A DNA stretch of 14,400 nt from Chryseobacterium sp. UBA6632. GTDB lineage: Bacteria > Bacteroidota > Bacteroidia > Flavobacteriales > Weeksellaceae. The stretch is taken from NCBI GenBank assembly GCA_002455915.1, contig DKLU01000223.1:1-14400 (forward strand). The letters run 5' to 3'. A program made the translations under genes and the position numbers. The notes below the pieces were generated by a model. It saw nothing but the letters and a program-made list of their open reading frames with translations. It did no database searches and was not told where the DNA came from. Below are positions 1-6,286 of the stretch, one piece after another (the stretch's first letter is position 1; each line of letters begins with the position of its first letter).

Positions 1-30
1 GAAGCTGCCGCGCCGAAACCTAAAATATAA
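1..30 (+). CDS. possible 3' end of an upstream gene (partial)
   Basis: Frame 1 reads EAAAPKPKI and then TAA at 28-30. An Ala/Pro/Lys-rich tail is a common way for a protein to end, so this may be the last nine codons of a gene that begins outside the window. Frame 2 is also open, for 20 codons up to a TAG at 62-64, but its peptide (Cys- and Arg-containing, no family signal) looks less natural. Nine codons cannot identify a family. This is a weak call that only the flanking sequence can settle. Confidence 0.25.
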   Translation, partial: EAAAPKPKI

Positions 31-84
31 AATGAGCTCAAACAAATGCTGCGATCAGGGCTAGGAAATTGCGACAGTGAGAAA

Positions 85-163
85 GTCAATTGTGAATTTT
101 GCTTCGCAAGTGAATTGTGAATTCTACGTGAAGTTATAAAATTGACAAGCGAAGCGAATTGAC
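85..163. repeat. palindromic intergenic repeat element
   Basis: This non-coding stretch is built from short repeated words. AATTGTGAATT occurs twice (88-98 and 113-123). GTCAATT at 85-91 is the inverse of AATTGAC at 157-163, and AATTGAC also occurs at 140-146. GCTTCGC at 101-107 is the inverse of GCGAAGC at 149-155. The two inverted pairs nest, so a single strand could fold into a two-step stem. I suspect a dispersed flavobacterial intergenic repeat, but dispersal cannot be seen from one copy. The rest of 31-271 holds only the promoter described separately. Confidence 0.55.
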
Positions 164-212
164 ATATCACCATTCACTTTTTCAATCATGCAATAAAAAT
201 TCAAGATTTCAG

Positions 213-247
213 TTGTTGTTCATATTTAATTTAAATTAATATCTTTG
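213..247 (+). promoter_or_regulatory. Bacteroidetes-type promoter for the YiaA-like gene
   Basis: TATCTTTG at 240-247 matches the Bacteroidetes -7 element TAnnTTTG exactly. The sequence GTTGTTG at 212-218 offers a -33 TTG (216-218) 21 bases upstream. Transcription would start near 252-254, about 20 bases before the ATG at 272. No Shine-Dalgarno sequence is visible, which is normal for this phylum. Confidence 0.55.
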
Positions 248-271
248 AAATCTTTAACAAAAACATTAAAC

Positions 272-664
272 ATGAAAAAACAAAATGTATCAAACGCATT
301 CATTGCGGCATCATAGGTTGCATTGGGAGCAGGAATGATTGGTTTTATCGTAGGTTTGGCAAGAGCTGAAATGCAGCTTAACGAGAAAGGATATTATTTC
401 ACAATCTTATTATACGGATTATTTGCGGTAGTTTCTCTGCAGAAAGCGGTTCGTGACAGATTGGAAAATATCAAGGTAACCGATATTTATTACGGAATTT
501 GCTGGTTTGCCACCCTTTCATCCATTGTTTTATTAGCCATCGGATTATGGAATGCCACCATTCTTCCAAGTGAAAAAGGTTTTTACGGATTTGCCTTTTT
601 ATTAGCTCTTTTCGGAGCCATCGCCGTTCAAAAAAATACGCGAGACAATATGCTTGAACAATAA
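272..664 (+). pseudogene. yiaA: YiaA/YiaB-family inner membrane protein, interrupted by an in-frame amber codon
   Basis: The natural reading frame starts at the ATG at 272 and gives MKKQNVSNAFIAAS, then TAG at 314-316, then VALGAGMIGFIVGLARAEM and on to the TAA at 662-664 (131 codons in all). The product has two copies of the yiaA/B two-helix domain. Each carries the family hallmark of a helix, an E(M/K)-rich NEKGYYF or SEKGFYG turn, a second helix, and QKxxRD (QKAVRD and QKNTRD). E. coli YiaA has the same arrangement (from memory). Where the stop lies, relatives have a tryptophan inside the first helix (ASWVAL-like), and TGG to TAG is a single G-to-A change at position 315. A restart at TTG 323 would give 113 residues but lose the front of helix 1. 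The cellular role of the family is unknown. This may be a nonsense mutation, a suppressed codon or a sequencing error. The gene is single, with its own promoter and terminator. Confidence 0.8.
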
Positions 665-670
665 AAATGA

Positions 671-699
671 AACTCTTCAAATTTTTGAAGAGTTTTTTA
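671..699 (+). terminator. Rho-independent terminator after the YiaA-like gene
   Basis: AACTCTTCAA at 671-680 pairs with TTGAAGAGTT at 685-694 around a four-base loop. The T run starts inside the 3' arm and extends to 698. It lies seven bases past the stop codon at 664, so it ends the yiaA-like transcript and separates it from the gene at 810. Confidence 0.85.
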
Positions 700-761
700 T
701 TTGCTGATAAATTCTATATTTACGGAATAAAATATCACTTCCTCAACAAAAAAGCTAAAAT

Positions 762-792
762 TTTGCTAAGTTTTTTATTTTCATTATCTTTA
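762..792 (+). promoter_or_regulatory. Bacteroidetes-type promoter for the BspA-like gene pair
   Basis: TTTG at 762-765 and TATCTTTA at 785-792 are separated by 19 bases, a good match to the -33/-7 promoter of Bacteroidetes (only the last base of TAnnTTTG differs). The expected start of transcription is about 797-800, leaving a leader of only about ten bases before the ATG at 810. No separate promoter is visible in the 17 bases between the two paralogs, so this one probably drives both. Confidence 0.6.
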
Positions 793-809
793 TTTCACAA
801 AATATTGAT

Positions 810-2414
810 ATGATCAAAAAACTACTAACCTTATGTACTTTCTTTCTATTTCTCCAAACATTCAACGCTCAAAACGAATTTATTACCACTTGGAAACCAA
901 GTAATATTCAAATTAGTCTTCCGACAAATTTGCCCTTTCCTTCTTCAAATACCCAAGCTTGGATACCTTTGAGAGGAACTAATTTCACAATATATTGGGA
1001 AGAAAAAGGCTATCCGGCACATAATGCTACCTTAACCAATGTAAATTCTTTCTATCAGGTATTATTAGATTTTGGAACTCCGCTCAATCCCGATCCTTCA
1101 AATGCAACATACATTGTGAAAGTGAGTAACGGAAACGGAAATTTTCACAGAATTCTGTTCAGAGATCCTGACACTTTGCCCGACACAGCCTATATTACGG
1201 GTGATACTTCGAAAATTATCGAAATAAACCAATGGGGAGATATTGCATGGTCTTCTATGAAATATGCTTTTACCGCTTGTCACAACTTAGACATGATCGC
1301 AACAGATGTTCCGAATCTCTTGTCTGCTTCAGATATGTCTTATATGTTCGGAAATTGTCCCTCATTAATAGGAAATACTTCCATTAATCAATGGAAAACA
1401 ACTTCTATTACGAGTCTTACAGGAATATTTAATGGATGCGTCAATTTTAATCAACCTATTGGAAGCTGGGATACAAGTAATGTAATTAGTATGGCCGTTA
1501 TGTTTCTCATGGCGCAAAAATTTAATCAACCTATCGGAGAATGGAATACGTCTAAAGTAACGGAAATGACGGCAATGTTTCATAATGCCAGACAATTCAA
1601 TCAGCCCATTGGTAATTGGGATGTTTCTAAAGTAAAAGATATGGAGTTTATGTTTACAGACGCATGGGTTTACAATCAAAATATGGCAAACTGGAATACT
1701 TCCGAAGTTATGGAAATGAACAATATGTTCTTAAATGCTAAAGTTTTCAACCAAAATATAAGCAACTGGAATACTTCAAAAGTACTTTATATGACGAGTA
1801 TGTTTCAAGGTGCTGCGCTTTTTAACCAAGATATCAGCAAATGGAATACGGCAAGTGTAACTGCAATGAATAACATGTTTTACGGTGCCACCAACTTTAA
1901 TCAAAACTTAGGAGGCTGGAACCTCAGCAGCATACTTTCTGCCACTGGAATATTTAATAATTCGGGACTCAATTGCCAGAATTATGACAGTACACTATTT
2001 GGATGGCGCATGAATCCGGCTACACCAAATAATATTAATCTGGGCTACATTTCACCGATGATCTACTCTCATGCTGCTGCCGTATCTGCCAGAAATTATC
2101 TCATCAATAATAAAGGTTGGATAATTACGGGAGACACTTATAATGGCAATTGCGAATCTGTTTTAGCGATTAAAGAATCAAATTTGAATCATAATAATCC
2201 AAGTATTTATCCTAATCCCGTAAAAGATATTATTTACATTAAAAATGCCGCAGACGTGAAAACATATATTATCACAGATACAAGTGGAAGAATTATTTCA
2301 AAGGATTATCTGAATGACAATTTAATTCATGTTGAATCTTTGGTTGCCGGGAATTATATTCTTCAAATTATTTCAAAAGACAAAACATATACTTTTAAAT
2401 TCATCAAAAAATAA
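810..2414 (+). CDS. secreted BspA-like (DUF285) repeat protein with T9SS sorting tail, paralog 1
   Basis: This is a 534-residue surface or secreted protein. Residues 1-20 are a signal peptide (two Lys, then a Leu/Phe-rich core ending FNA), predicted to leave a mature start at Gln21 (QNEFITTWKP). Residues 22-120 form a beta-rich N-terminal region. Residues 140-200 begin the DUF285 array, followed by seven exact 25-residue units at 201-375 with the pattern MFxxAxxFNQxIxxWNTSxV (DNA period 75 bases). Residues 385-448 carry the usual cap of this protein type (LFGW, then Y, AR, LI and GWIITGD). Residues 465-534 are a type A Por-secretion tail: YPNP, SGRI, a GNYIL strand and terminal KFIKK. DUF285 repeats belong to the BspA-like leucine-rich repeat group, which in other bacteria is linked to adhesion. 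The binding partner here is unknown. The T9SS tail implies export through the Por machinery, usually with cleavage of the tail at the outer membrane. A paralog lies 17 bases downstream. Confidence 0.9.
   Translation: MIKKLLTLCTFFLFLQTFNAQNEFITTWKPSNIQISLPTNLPFPSSNTQAWIPLRGTNFTIYWEEKGYPAHNATLTNVNSFYQVLLDFGTPLNPDPSNATYIVKVSNGNGNFHRILFRDPDTLPDTAYITGDTSKIIEINQWGDIAWSSMKYAFTACHNLDMIATDVPNLLSASDMSYMFGNCPSLIGNTSINQWKTTSITSLTGIFNGCVNFNQPIGSWDTSNVISMAVMFLMAQKFNQPIGEWNTSKVTEMTAMFHNARQFNQPIGNWDVSKVKDMEFMFTDAWVYNQNMANWNTSEVMEMNNMFLNAKVFNQNISNWNTSKVLYMTSMFQGAALFNQDISKWNTASVTAMNNMFYGATNFNQNLGGWNLSSILSATGIFNNSGLNCQNYDSTLFGWRMNPATPNNINLGYISPMIYSHAAAVSARNYLINNKGWIITGDTYNGNCESVLAIKESNLNHNNPSIYPNPVKDIIYIKNAADVKTYIITDTSGRIISKDYLNDNLIHVESLVAGNYILQIISKDKTYTFKFIKK
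1410..1934 (+). repeat. seven 75-base in-frame repeats encoding DUF285 units
   Basis: Seven consecutive 25-codon units (residues 201-375 of the first BspA-like protein) share MF at positions 6-7 (IF in the first), FNQ at 13-15 (YNQ in one), W at 20 and (T/V)S near the end. They are diverged in DNA, so they are old repeats and not a freshly amplified microsatellite-like array. Unequal exchange between units, or with the array in the next gene, would change protein length by multiples of 25 residues without breaking the frame. Confidence 0.85.
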
Positions 2415-2431
2415 ATCACAAACTAATAATT

Positions 2432-4003
2432 ATGATAAAAAAAGTTTCAATATTCATCATTTTGTTATCATTTCTGCAAGTTTTTAAAGCTCAAAATGAA
2501 TTTATAACGATTTGGAAACCGAATCTTGTCACACAATTGATGCCAGTAGTTCCACAATTCACTCCGGCAGCAGAAAACCAAATATGGTTCCCGGGAATAG
2601 GACAAAACTATACCATAAGCTGGGAAGAAATAGGCTATCCGCAACACAACGGAACAATGACGAATGTTACCTCAACGATGAATGTTTTGATCGATTTTGG
2701 TACTTCACTAAATCCAAACTCTGCTGATGCCATTTACAGAGTAAAAGTAAGTAATGGAAACGGTTCTTTCAAACAAATAAAATTTTCAGAAGACGCGATT
2801 TCTACAATCGCTTATTTTGATGTGGTAACCATGAAAGCCTTGGGAAGTTCAAACAAAATTGTTGAAATAGAACAATGGGGAAATACCCAATGGCAATCTA
2901 TGAAAAGTGCTTTTTCACAGTGCGGATTATTGGAAATAACGGCCACAGATACTCCGGATCTAAGTAAAGTTACCGATGCTTCTTTAATGTTTTATAATAC
3001 TTTCAAACTCAACAGTAATCCAGCTTTTGCAAACTGGAATACCTCGAATGTCGAAAATTTCAAATATATGTTTGGGCGCACTACACCTCCTTCTTTTCTA
3101 CAAAATGTAGAGGCTTTTGATGCTCCTGTTGGCTTATGGAATATGTCTTCTGCGACAGATATCAGCTATATGTTTTTCAAAAGAAAATTATTCAATCAAA
3201 ATCTGAATGGCTGGGATACCTCCAACGTTACGAATATGGGATATACTTTTGCCGAAGCAGAAATCTTTAATCAGCCTTTAGACAACTGGAATACATCGAA
3301 AGTAACGAATATGGGATTCATGTTTCATTTCATTCCGAACTTTAATCAGCCTTTGAATACCTGGGACACTTCTAAAGTGACAGATATGGGGCATATGTTT
3401 CATCTTGTATCAAGTTTCGATCAACCGTTGGATATGTGGGACGTAAGTAAAGTAACCGAAATGAATACAATGTTTGGCGAAGCATCAAGTTTTAACCACA
3501 CTTTAAAAGATTGGAAGCTGAGTGTTTTAATGTCTGCCATCGGAATGATAAGAAATACAGGTCTGGATTGCGGAAATTACAGCTCTACTCTTTATGGATG
3601 GGCAAATAATCCTACTACCGCCAATAATATCAATTTAGGAATCAACAACACGCTCAAATATTCTCAGGATGCAACAACAATTACCTCCAGAAATACACTT
3701 TTAAATACAAAAGGTTGGATTTTCAGTGGTGATACTGCGATACCATGTGAGAGATTGTCGACTTCTGAATATCATCTTCACGATTTACCTTCTATCTATC
3801 CGAATCCTGCAAAAGATATTATTTTCATTAAAAATATTCAAAATGCAAAAAACTATCTCATCACAGATATGAGCGGAAGAATAGTTGATAAAGACGTTTT
3901 AGACAGAAATTTCATTAATGTAGAACTTCTTACAACGGGAAATTATATTCTACAAATTGTTTCAAAAGATAAAATTCATAGCTTCAAATTCATTAAAAAA
4001 TAA
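2432..4003 (+). CDS. secreted BspA-like (DUF285) repeat protein with T9SS sorting tail, paralog 2
   Basis: This is a 523-residue tandem paralog of the preceding gene with the same layout. It has a signal peptide at 1-20 (ending FKA, mature Gln21 in QNEFITIWKP), a beta-rich region at 22-120 with the shared WEExGYPxHN and VKVSNGNG motifs, and an entry segment to the array at about 145-240. Five regular 25-residue DUF285 units follow at 241-365, then the LYGW to GWIFSGD cap (375-436) and a type A T9SS tail at 454-523 (YPNP, SGRI, GNYIL, KFIKK). The segment around 205-235 (GRTTPPSFLQ region) interrupts the repeat rhythm and has no counterpart in paralog 1. Signal peptide and tail are nearly identical in the pair while the array centres differ, as expected if the ends are under export constraint and the middle faces a changing partner. 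It is probably co-transcribed from the promoter at 762-792. Function as adhesin or matrix protein is inference only. Confidence 0.9.
   Translation: MIKKVSIFIILLSFLQVFKAQNEFITIWKPNLVTQLMPVVPQFTPAAENQIWFPGIGQNYTISWEEIGYPQHNGTMTNVTSTMNVLIDFGTSLNPNSADAIYRVKVSNGNGSFKQIKFSEDAISTIAYFDVVTMKALGSSNKIVEIEQWGNTQWQSMKSAFSQCGLLEITATDTPDLSKVTDASLMFYNTFKLNSNPAFANWNTSNVENFKYMFGRTTPPSFLQNVEAFDAPVGLWNMSSATDISYMFFKRKLFNQNLNGWDTSNVTNMGYTFAEAEIFNQPLDNWNTSKVTNMGFMFHFIPNFNQPLNTWDTSKVTDMGHMFHLVSSFDQPLDMWDVSKVTEMNTMFGEASSFNHTLKDWKLSVLMSAIGMIRNTGLDCGNYSSTLYGWANNPTTANNINLGINNTLKYSQDATTITSRNTLLNTKGWIFSGDTAIPCERLSTSEYHLHDLPSIYPNPAKDIIFIKNIQNAKNYLITDMSGRIVDKDVLDRNFINVELLTTGNYILQIVSKDKIHSFKFIKK
3152..3526 (+). repeat. five 75-base in-frame repeats encoding DUF285 units
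   Basis: Residues 241-365 of the second BspA-like protein are five consecutive 25-residue units. The three middle ones are the most alike (VTNMGYTF, VTNMGFMF and VTDMGHMF starts; FNQPL or FDQPL centres; WNTSK, WDTSK or WDVSK ends). The two arrays differ in unit number, seven against five. Confidence 0.8.
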
Positions 4004-4010
4004 AAACAAC

Positions 4011-4045
4011 AAAGCCTCACTTTTCCTTTCCGGTGAGGCTTTTAT
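4011..4045. terminator. bidirectional hairpin terminator between the BspA-like pair and purE
   Basis: AAAGCCTCAC at 4011-4020 pairs with GTGAGGCTTT at 4033-4042 around a 12-base loop. On the plus strand the stem runs into TTTTATTTT, and on the minus strand it is followed by a T-rich stretch broken by two G/A interruptions. It lies 7 bases past the stop at 4003 and 23 bases beyond the 3' end of purE, so it can serve both convergent transcripts. It is stronger in the plus direction. Confidence 0.8.
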
Positions 4046-4065
4046 TTTGAACTAAAAATTTCAAA

Positions 4066-4569
4066 TTATTTATCGAAATGGTTCGGATGCTTCGCTTTAA
4101 TATCATCTACCGTTCCCAGCACTTTATCCTTCAAAGACTCCTGATATTTCTCAAGATTTTCAGCGACAAGAGCATCTGCGCTTCCTATAATTTTTGCAGC
4201 TAAAATTCCGGCATTCAAAGCACCGTTCAAAGCAACCGTTGCCACAGGAATTCCACCCGGCATTTGGAGAATTGATAAAACAGAATCCCATCCATCAATT
4301 GAATTACTGGATAAAATCGGAACACCAATCACAGGCAATGTCGTACAGCTCGCCACCATTCCCGGAAGATGTGCCGCGCCGCCAGCTCCGGCAACGATTA
4401 CTTTTAGACCTCTTTCTTTGGCTGTTTTAGCATAATCAAACATTCTTTCCGGCGTTCTGTGCGCTGAAACTACCGTCAATTCATAAGGAATATCCAGAGA
4501 TTTCAAAAAATTCGCAGCCTGTTCCATGATCGGTAAGTCGCTTTGACTTCCCATAATAATTCCTACCAT
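4066..4569 (-). CDS. purE: N5-carboxyaminoimidazole ribonucleotide mutase (PurE, class I)
   Basis: This cytosolic enzyme of de novo purine synthesis moves the carboxyl group of N5-CAIR to give CAIR. The 167-residue length is typical of class I PurE. The family motifs are all present in order: MGSQSDLP at 6-13 (phosphate and ribose binding), [11 protein letters not shown] at 33-43 with catalytic His37, [12 protein letters not shown] at 60-71 with His67, LPVIGVP, and the [19 protein letters not shown] stretch. The start at the ATG ending at 4569 puts the first strand [11 protein letters not shown] exactly where the family has it. PurE normally works with the ATP-dependent carboxylase PurK, but no purK is beside it here, so purK must lie elsewhere. 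It is transcribed alone from a minus-strand promoter at 4592-4624. Confidence 0.97.
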   Translation of the reverse strand: MVGIIMGSQSDLPIMEQAANFLKSLDIPYELTVVSAHRTPERMFDYAKTAKERGLKVIVAGAGGAAHLPGMVASCTTLPVIGVPILSSNSIDGWDSVLSILQMPGGIPVATVALNGALNAGILAAKIIGSADALVAENLEKYQESLKDKVLGTVDDIKAKHPNHFDK

Positions 4570-4591
4570 TCTTCAATTTTTATTAGATGTT

Positions 4592-4624
4592 CAAAGATAA
4601 AAAATTAATAAGGTTAAATGCAAA
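4592..4624 (-). promoter_or_regulatory. Bacteroidetes-type promoter for purE
   Basis: On the minus strand, TTTG (4624-4621) and TATCTTTG (4599-4592) are 21 bases apart. The -7 element matches TAnnTTTG perfectly. Transcription should begin near 4586-4588, leaving a leader of about 17-19 bases before the purE ATG. No purine riboswitch-like structure fits in so short a leader. Confidence 0.65.
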
Positions 4625-4674
4625 AAGGCGCAAAACTTGTTCTGTTACCTAAAGAAGTTCAGGAACTGTATCCG

Positions 4675-4703
4675 TTGATATTGTCTTTAACTCAATATTT
4701 TTG
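4675..4703 (+). promoter_or_regulatory. Bacteroidetes-type promoter for the EamA transporter gene
   Basis: TTG at 4675-4677 and TATTTTTG at 4696-4703 are 18 bases apart. The -7 element matches TAnnTTTG. The start of transcription would be near 4709, about 19 bases ahead of the TTG start codon at 4728. It lies back to back with the purE promoter in the same 158-base spacer. Confidence 0.5.
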
Positions 4704-4727
4704 TTAATTGTACACATCATTTGAATT

Positions 4728-5633
4728 TTGAAAAATTATAAACTCACTTTCGCCATTCTCACGGTTGCCATTGTTTGGGGAACCACTTTCCTTTCGATCC
4801 GTGTTGCGGTAGAAACCATTCCGGCTTGGTTTGTGGCAGGAATTCGTCAGTTTTTGGCGGCCATTATTATGTTTATCATCTTGGTTTACAGAAAACAATT
4901 TAAATGGATTGGCTGGAAAAATTTGAAATATCAACTTATTTTTTCTTTATTGATGTTGGTTATTGCTAACGGATTAACAACGGTTGCCGAGGAAACATTA
5001 ACGAGTAGTTTAACCTCATTAATAAGCGCCACCTCACCTATTTTGGTATTTTTAGGAAGCGTTGCGCTTGGTTTGCAAAAATTCACATTCCGAGCATTGA
5101 TTGGTATTTTAATGTGTTTCAGCGGGATTCTTTTCATATTTTGGGATGGAATCAAAGATCTGGCTAATCCGGATTATAGATTCGGAATATTTCTTTTATT
5201 CATCGCTATTTTAGGTTGGGCTTCGGGAACTATTTTCACCAAAAAACTGAATATCCAAAGCAGTAATATTTCGTTAAATCTCTTTTATCAGTTTGCTTTT
5301 GCAGGAATTCTTCAGATCATATTTGCTTTAACTTTACTAGACAATTATAATTTTGAAAATTGGACTTTTAAAAGTATTTCTGCAATGATTTATCTTTCAC
5401 TTTTTGGATCTGTCGCGGCATTCTTCTGTTACCATTATGCATTAACGAAAGTTTCTCCCGTTCAGGTTTCTATTTTAGCGTATATTAACACGATTATTTC
5501 AATATTTTTAAGTTGGTTGATTTTAGATGAAAAAATTTCTGCTAAATTTATCGTTGCAGCCATTTTAATTATCGCAGGTGTTTTTGTGATTAATTATAAT
5601 CGGGAAATGTTTAAAAAACAGAGAATTGAATAA
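4728..5633 (+). CDS. EamA-family (drug/metabolite transporter superfamily) permease
   Basis: This is a 301-residue inner membrane protein with about ten predicted hydrophobic helices, arranged as two EamA repeats (roughly residues 5-140 and 155-292), the usual size for this family. Family signatures are visible: the first-helix WGTTFLSIRVAV with conserved W and G, R40 after AGI in helix 2, a SPILVFLGSVAL helix near 100, and the second-repeat motif YHYALTKVSPVQVSILAYINTIISIFLSW ahead of DEK near residue 270. The substrate (amino acid, metabolite or drug efflux) cannot be told from sequence. The start is TTG: an in-frame TGA lies at 4722-4724 and the next in-frame ATG is at codon 48, past the first helix. 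The basic tail (REMFKKQRIE) is probably cytoplasmic. It is followed after 79 bases by the lipoprotein gene, with no terminator between them. Confidence 0.92.
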   Translation: MKNYKLTFAILTVAIVWGTTFLSIRVAVETIPAWFVAGIRQFLAAIIMFIILVYRKQFKWIGWKNLKYQLIFSLLMLVIANGLTTVAEETLTSSLTSLISATSPILVFLGSVALGLQKFTFRALIGILMCFSGILFIFWDGIKDLANPDYRFGIFLLFIAILGWASGTIFTKKLNIQSSNISLNLFYQFAFAGILQIIFALTLLDNYNFENWTFKSISAMIYLSLFGSVAAFFCYHYALTKVSPVQVSILAYINTIISIFLSWLILDEKISAKFIVAAILIIAGVFVINYNREMFKKQRIE

Positions 5634-5712
5634 TATTTAGAATTTGTTGATGCATATTCAATTTTCTATTTCCCTTAAATTTTCCTATATTGTTTACACC
5701 AAGATTTACAAT

Positions 5713-6276
5713 ATGCTAAAAAAAACACTACTCACTTTTTGCGCTTGCTTACTTTTGTTAATCAGCTGTACCGATAAGGAAAAAGAAAATAATCTGGCTT
5801 TACGGGAACAACAATTACTCGAAAAAGAAAAACTGTTTGCTAAAAAGGAATCTCAATATCAGGCTCTTTTAAAAATGAAAGACAGTATTTTTTCTAAAAA
5901 AGATTCGATGAAGGTTGTAAAATGGCCTGCAGAAATTTCAGGAAGCTGGAGTGGTAAAGTAATCTGTACAGAATCTAACTGTAGTGACTATGTAGTAGGT
6001 GACCAACGTACGGATATTTGGGAATTTGATAATGATTCAACCCAACTGGTGACCAAAATCATTAACAATAACAATCTCGTAAGGCTTTATTCAGGAAAAT
6101 TTGAAAATAACGAGATTAAGCTGAATTTTAAAACAGATTCCACCGCAAAGAAAAAAGTGGAAATGAATGTTTTGCTTAATGATATCTCCGATACTAAGAT
6201 CCGAGGAACGAGAACCATTGCAGTAGACAATTGCATGGCTAAATTTTCTGTTGAATTAATACGTTCCACCAAATAA
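5713..6276 (+). CDS. putative lipoprotein with coiled-coil and beta-rich C-terminal domain
   Basis: I do not recognise a named family. I place the start at the ATG at 5713 (187 residues), because it gives a textbook lipoprotein signal: MLKKTLLTFC, a Leu-rich core and the lipobox LISC with the lipidated Cys19. An in-frame ATG at 5644 would add 23 residues ahead of this and hide it. After the lipobox comes a charged Glu/Lys/Gln helix (about 22-65) with heptad character, likely a coiled-coil spacer. Then follows a domain of about 115 residues rich in alternating polar and hydrophobic strands, starting ISGSWSGKVIC and ending VELIRSTK. It contains three Cys (CTESNC and DNCMAKF) and reads like a small lipocalin-type barrel; that fold is a guess. 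It is probably anchored in a membrane facing the periplasm. The antiporter gene starts 10 bases after its stop, so the two are likely co-transcribed. Confidence 0.75.
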   Translation: MLKKTLLTFCACLLLLISCTDKEKENNLALREQQLLEKEKLFAKKESQYQALLKMKDSIFSKKDSMKVVKWPAEISGSWSGKVICTESNCSDYVVGDQRTDIWEFDNDSTQLVTKIINNNNLVRLYSGKFENNEIKLNFKTDSTAKKKVEMNVLLNDISDTKIRGTRTIAVDNCMAKFSVELIRSTK

Positions 6277-6286
6277 AAAAACACTT

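Noticed and set aside
323..664. Treating the YiaA-like gene as a normal 113-residue gene starting at TTG
   Set aside because: The codons before the amber, from ATG 272, encode a plausible N-terminus in the same frame, and the promoter fits ATG 272. A TTG start would cut the first helix in half. It remains possible as a residual product.
810..4003. DUF285 arrays as a sign of Mycoplasma-type horizontal transfer
   Set aside because: DUF285 proteins are native and common in Bacteroidetes, and both genes have T9SS tails and local base composition.
5643..5683. Promoter in the gap before the lipoprotein gene
   Set aside because: TTTG at 5643-5646 and TAAATTTT at 5676-5683 are 29 bases apart, too far for the Bacteroidetes spacing. 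The gene may be read from the EamA promoter.
5644..5712. Upstream ATG giving a 210-residue version of the lipoprotein
   Set aside because: It adds 23 residues ahead of a perfect lipoprotein signal that begins at 5713, and would bury the lipobox.
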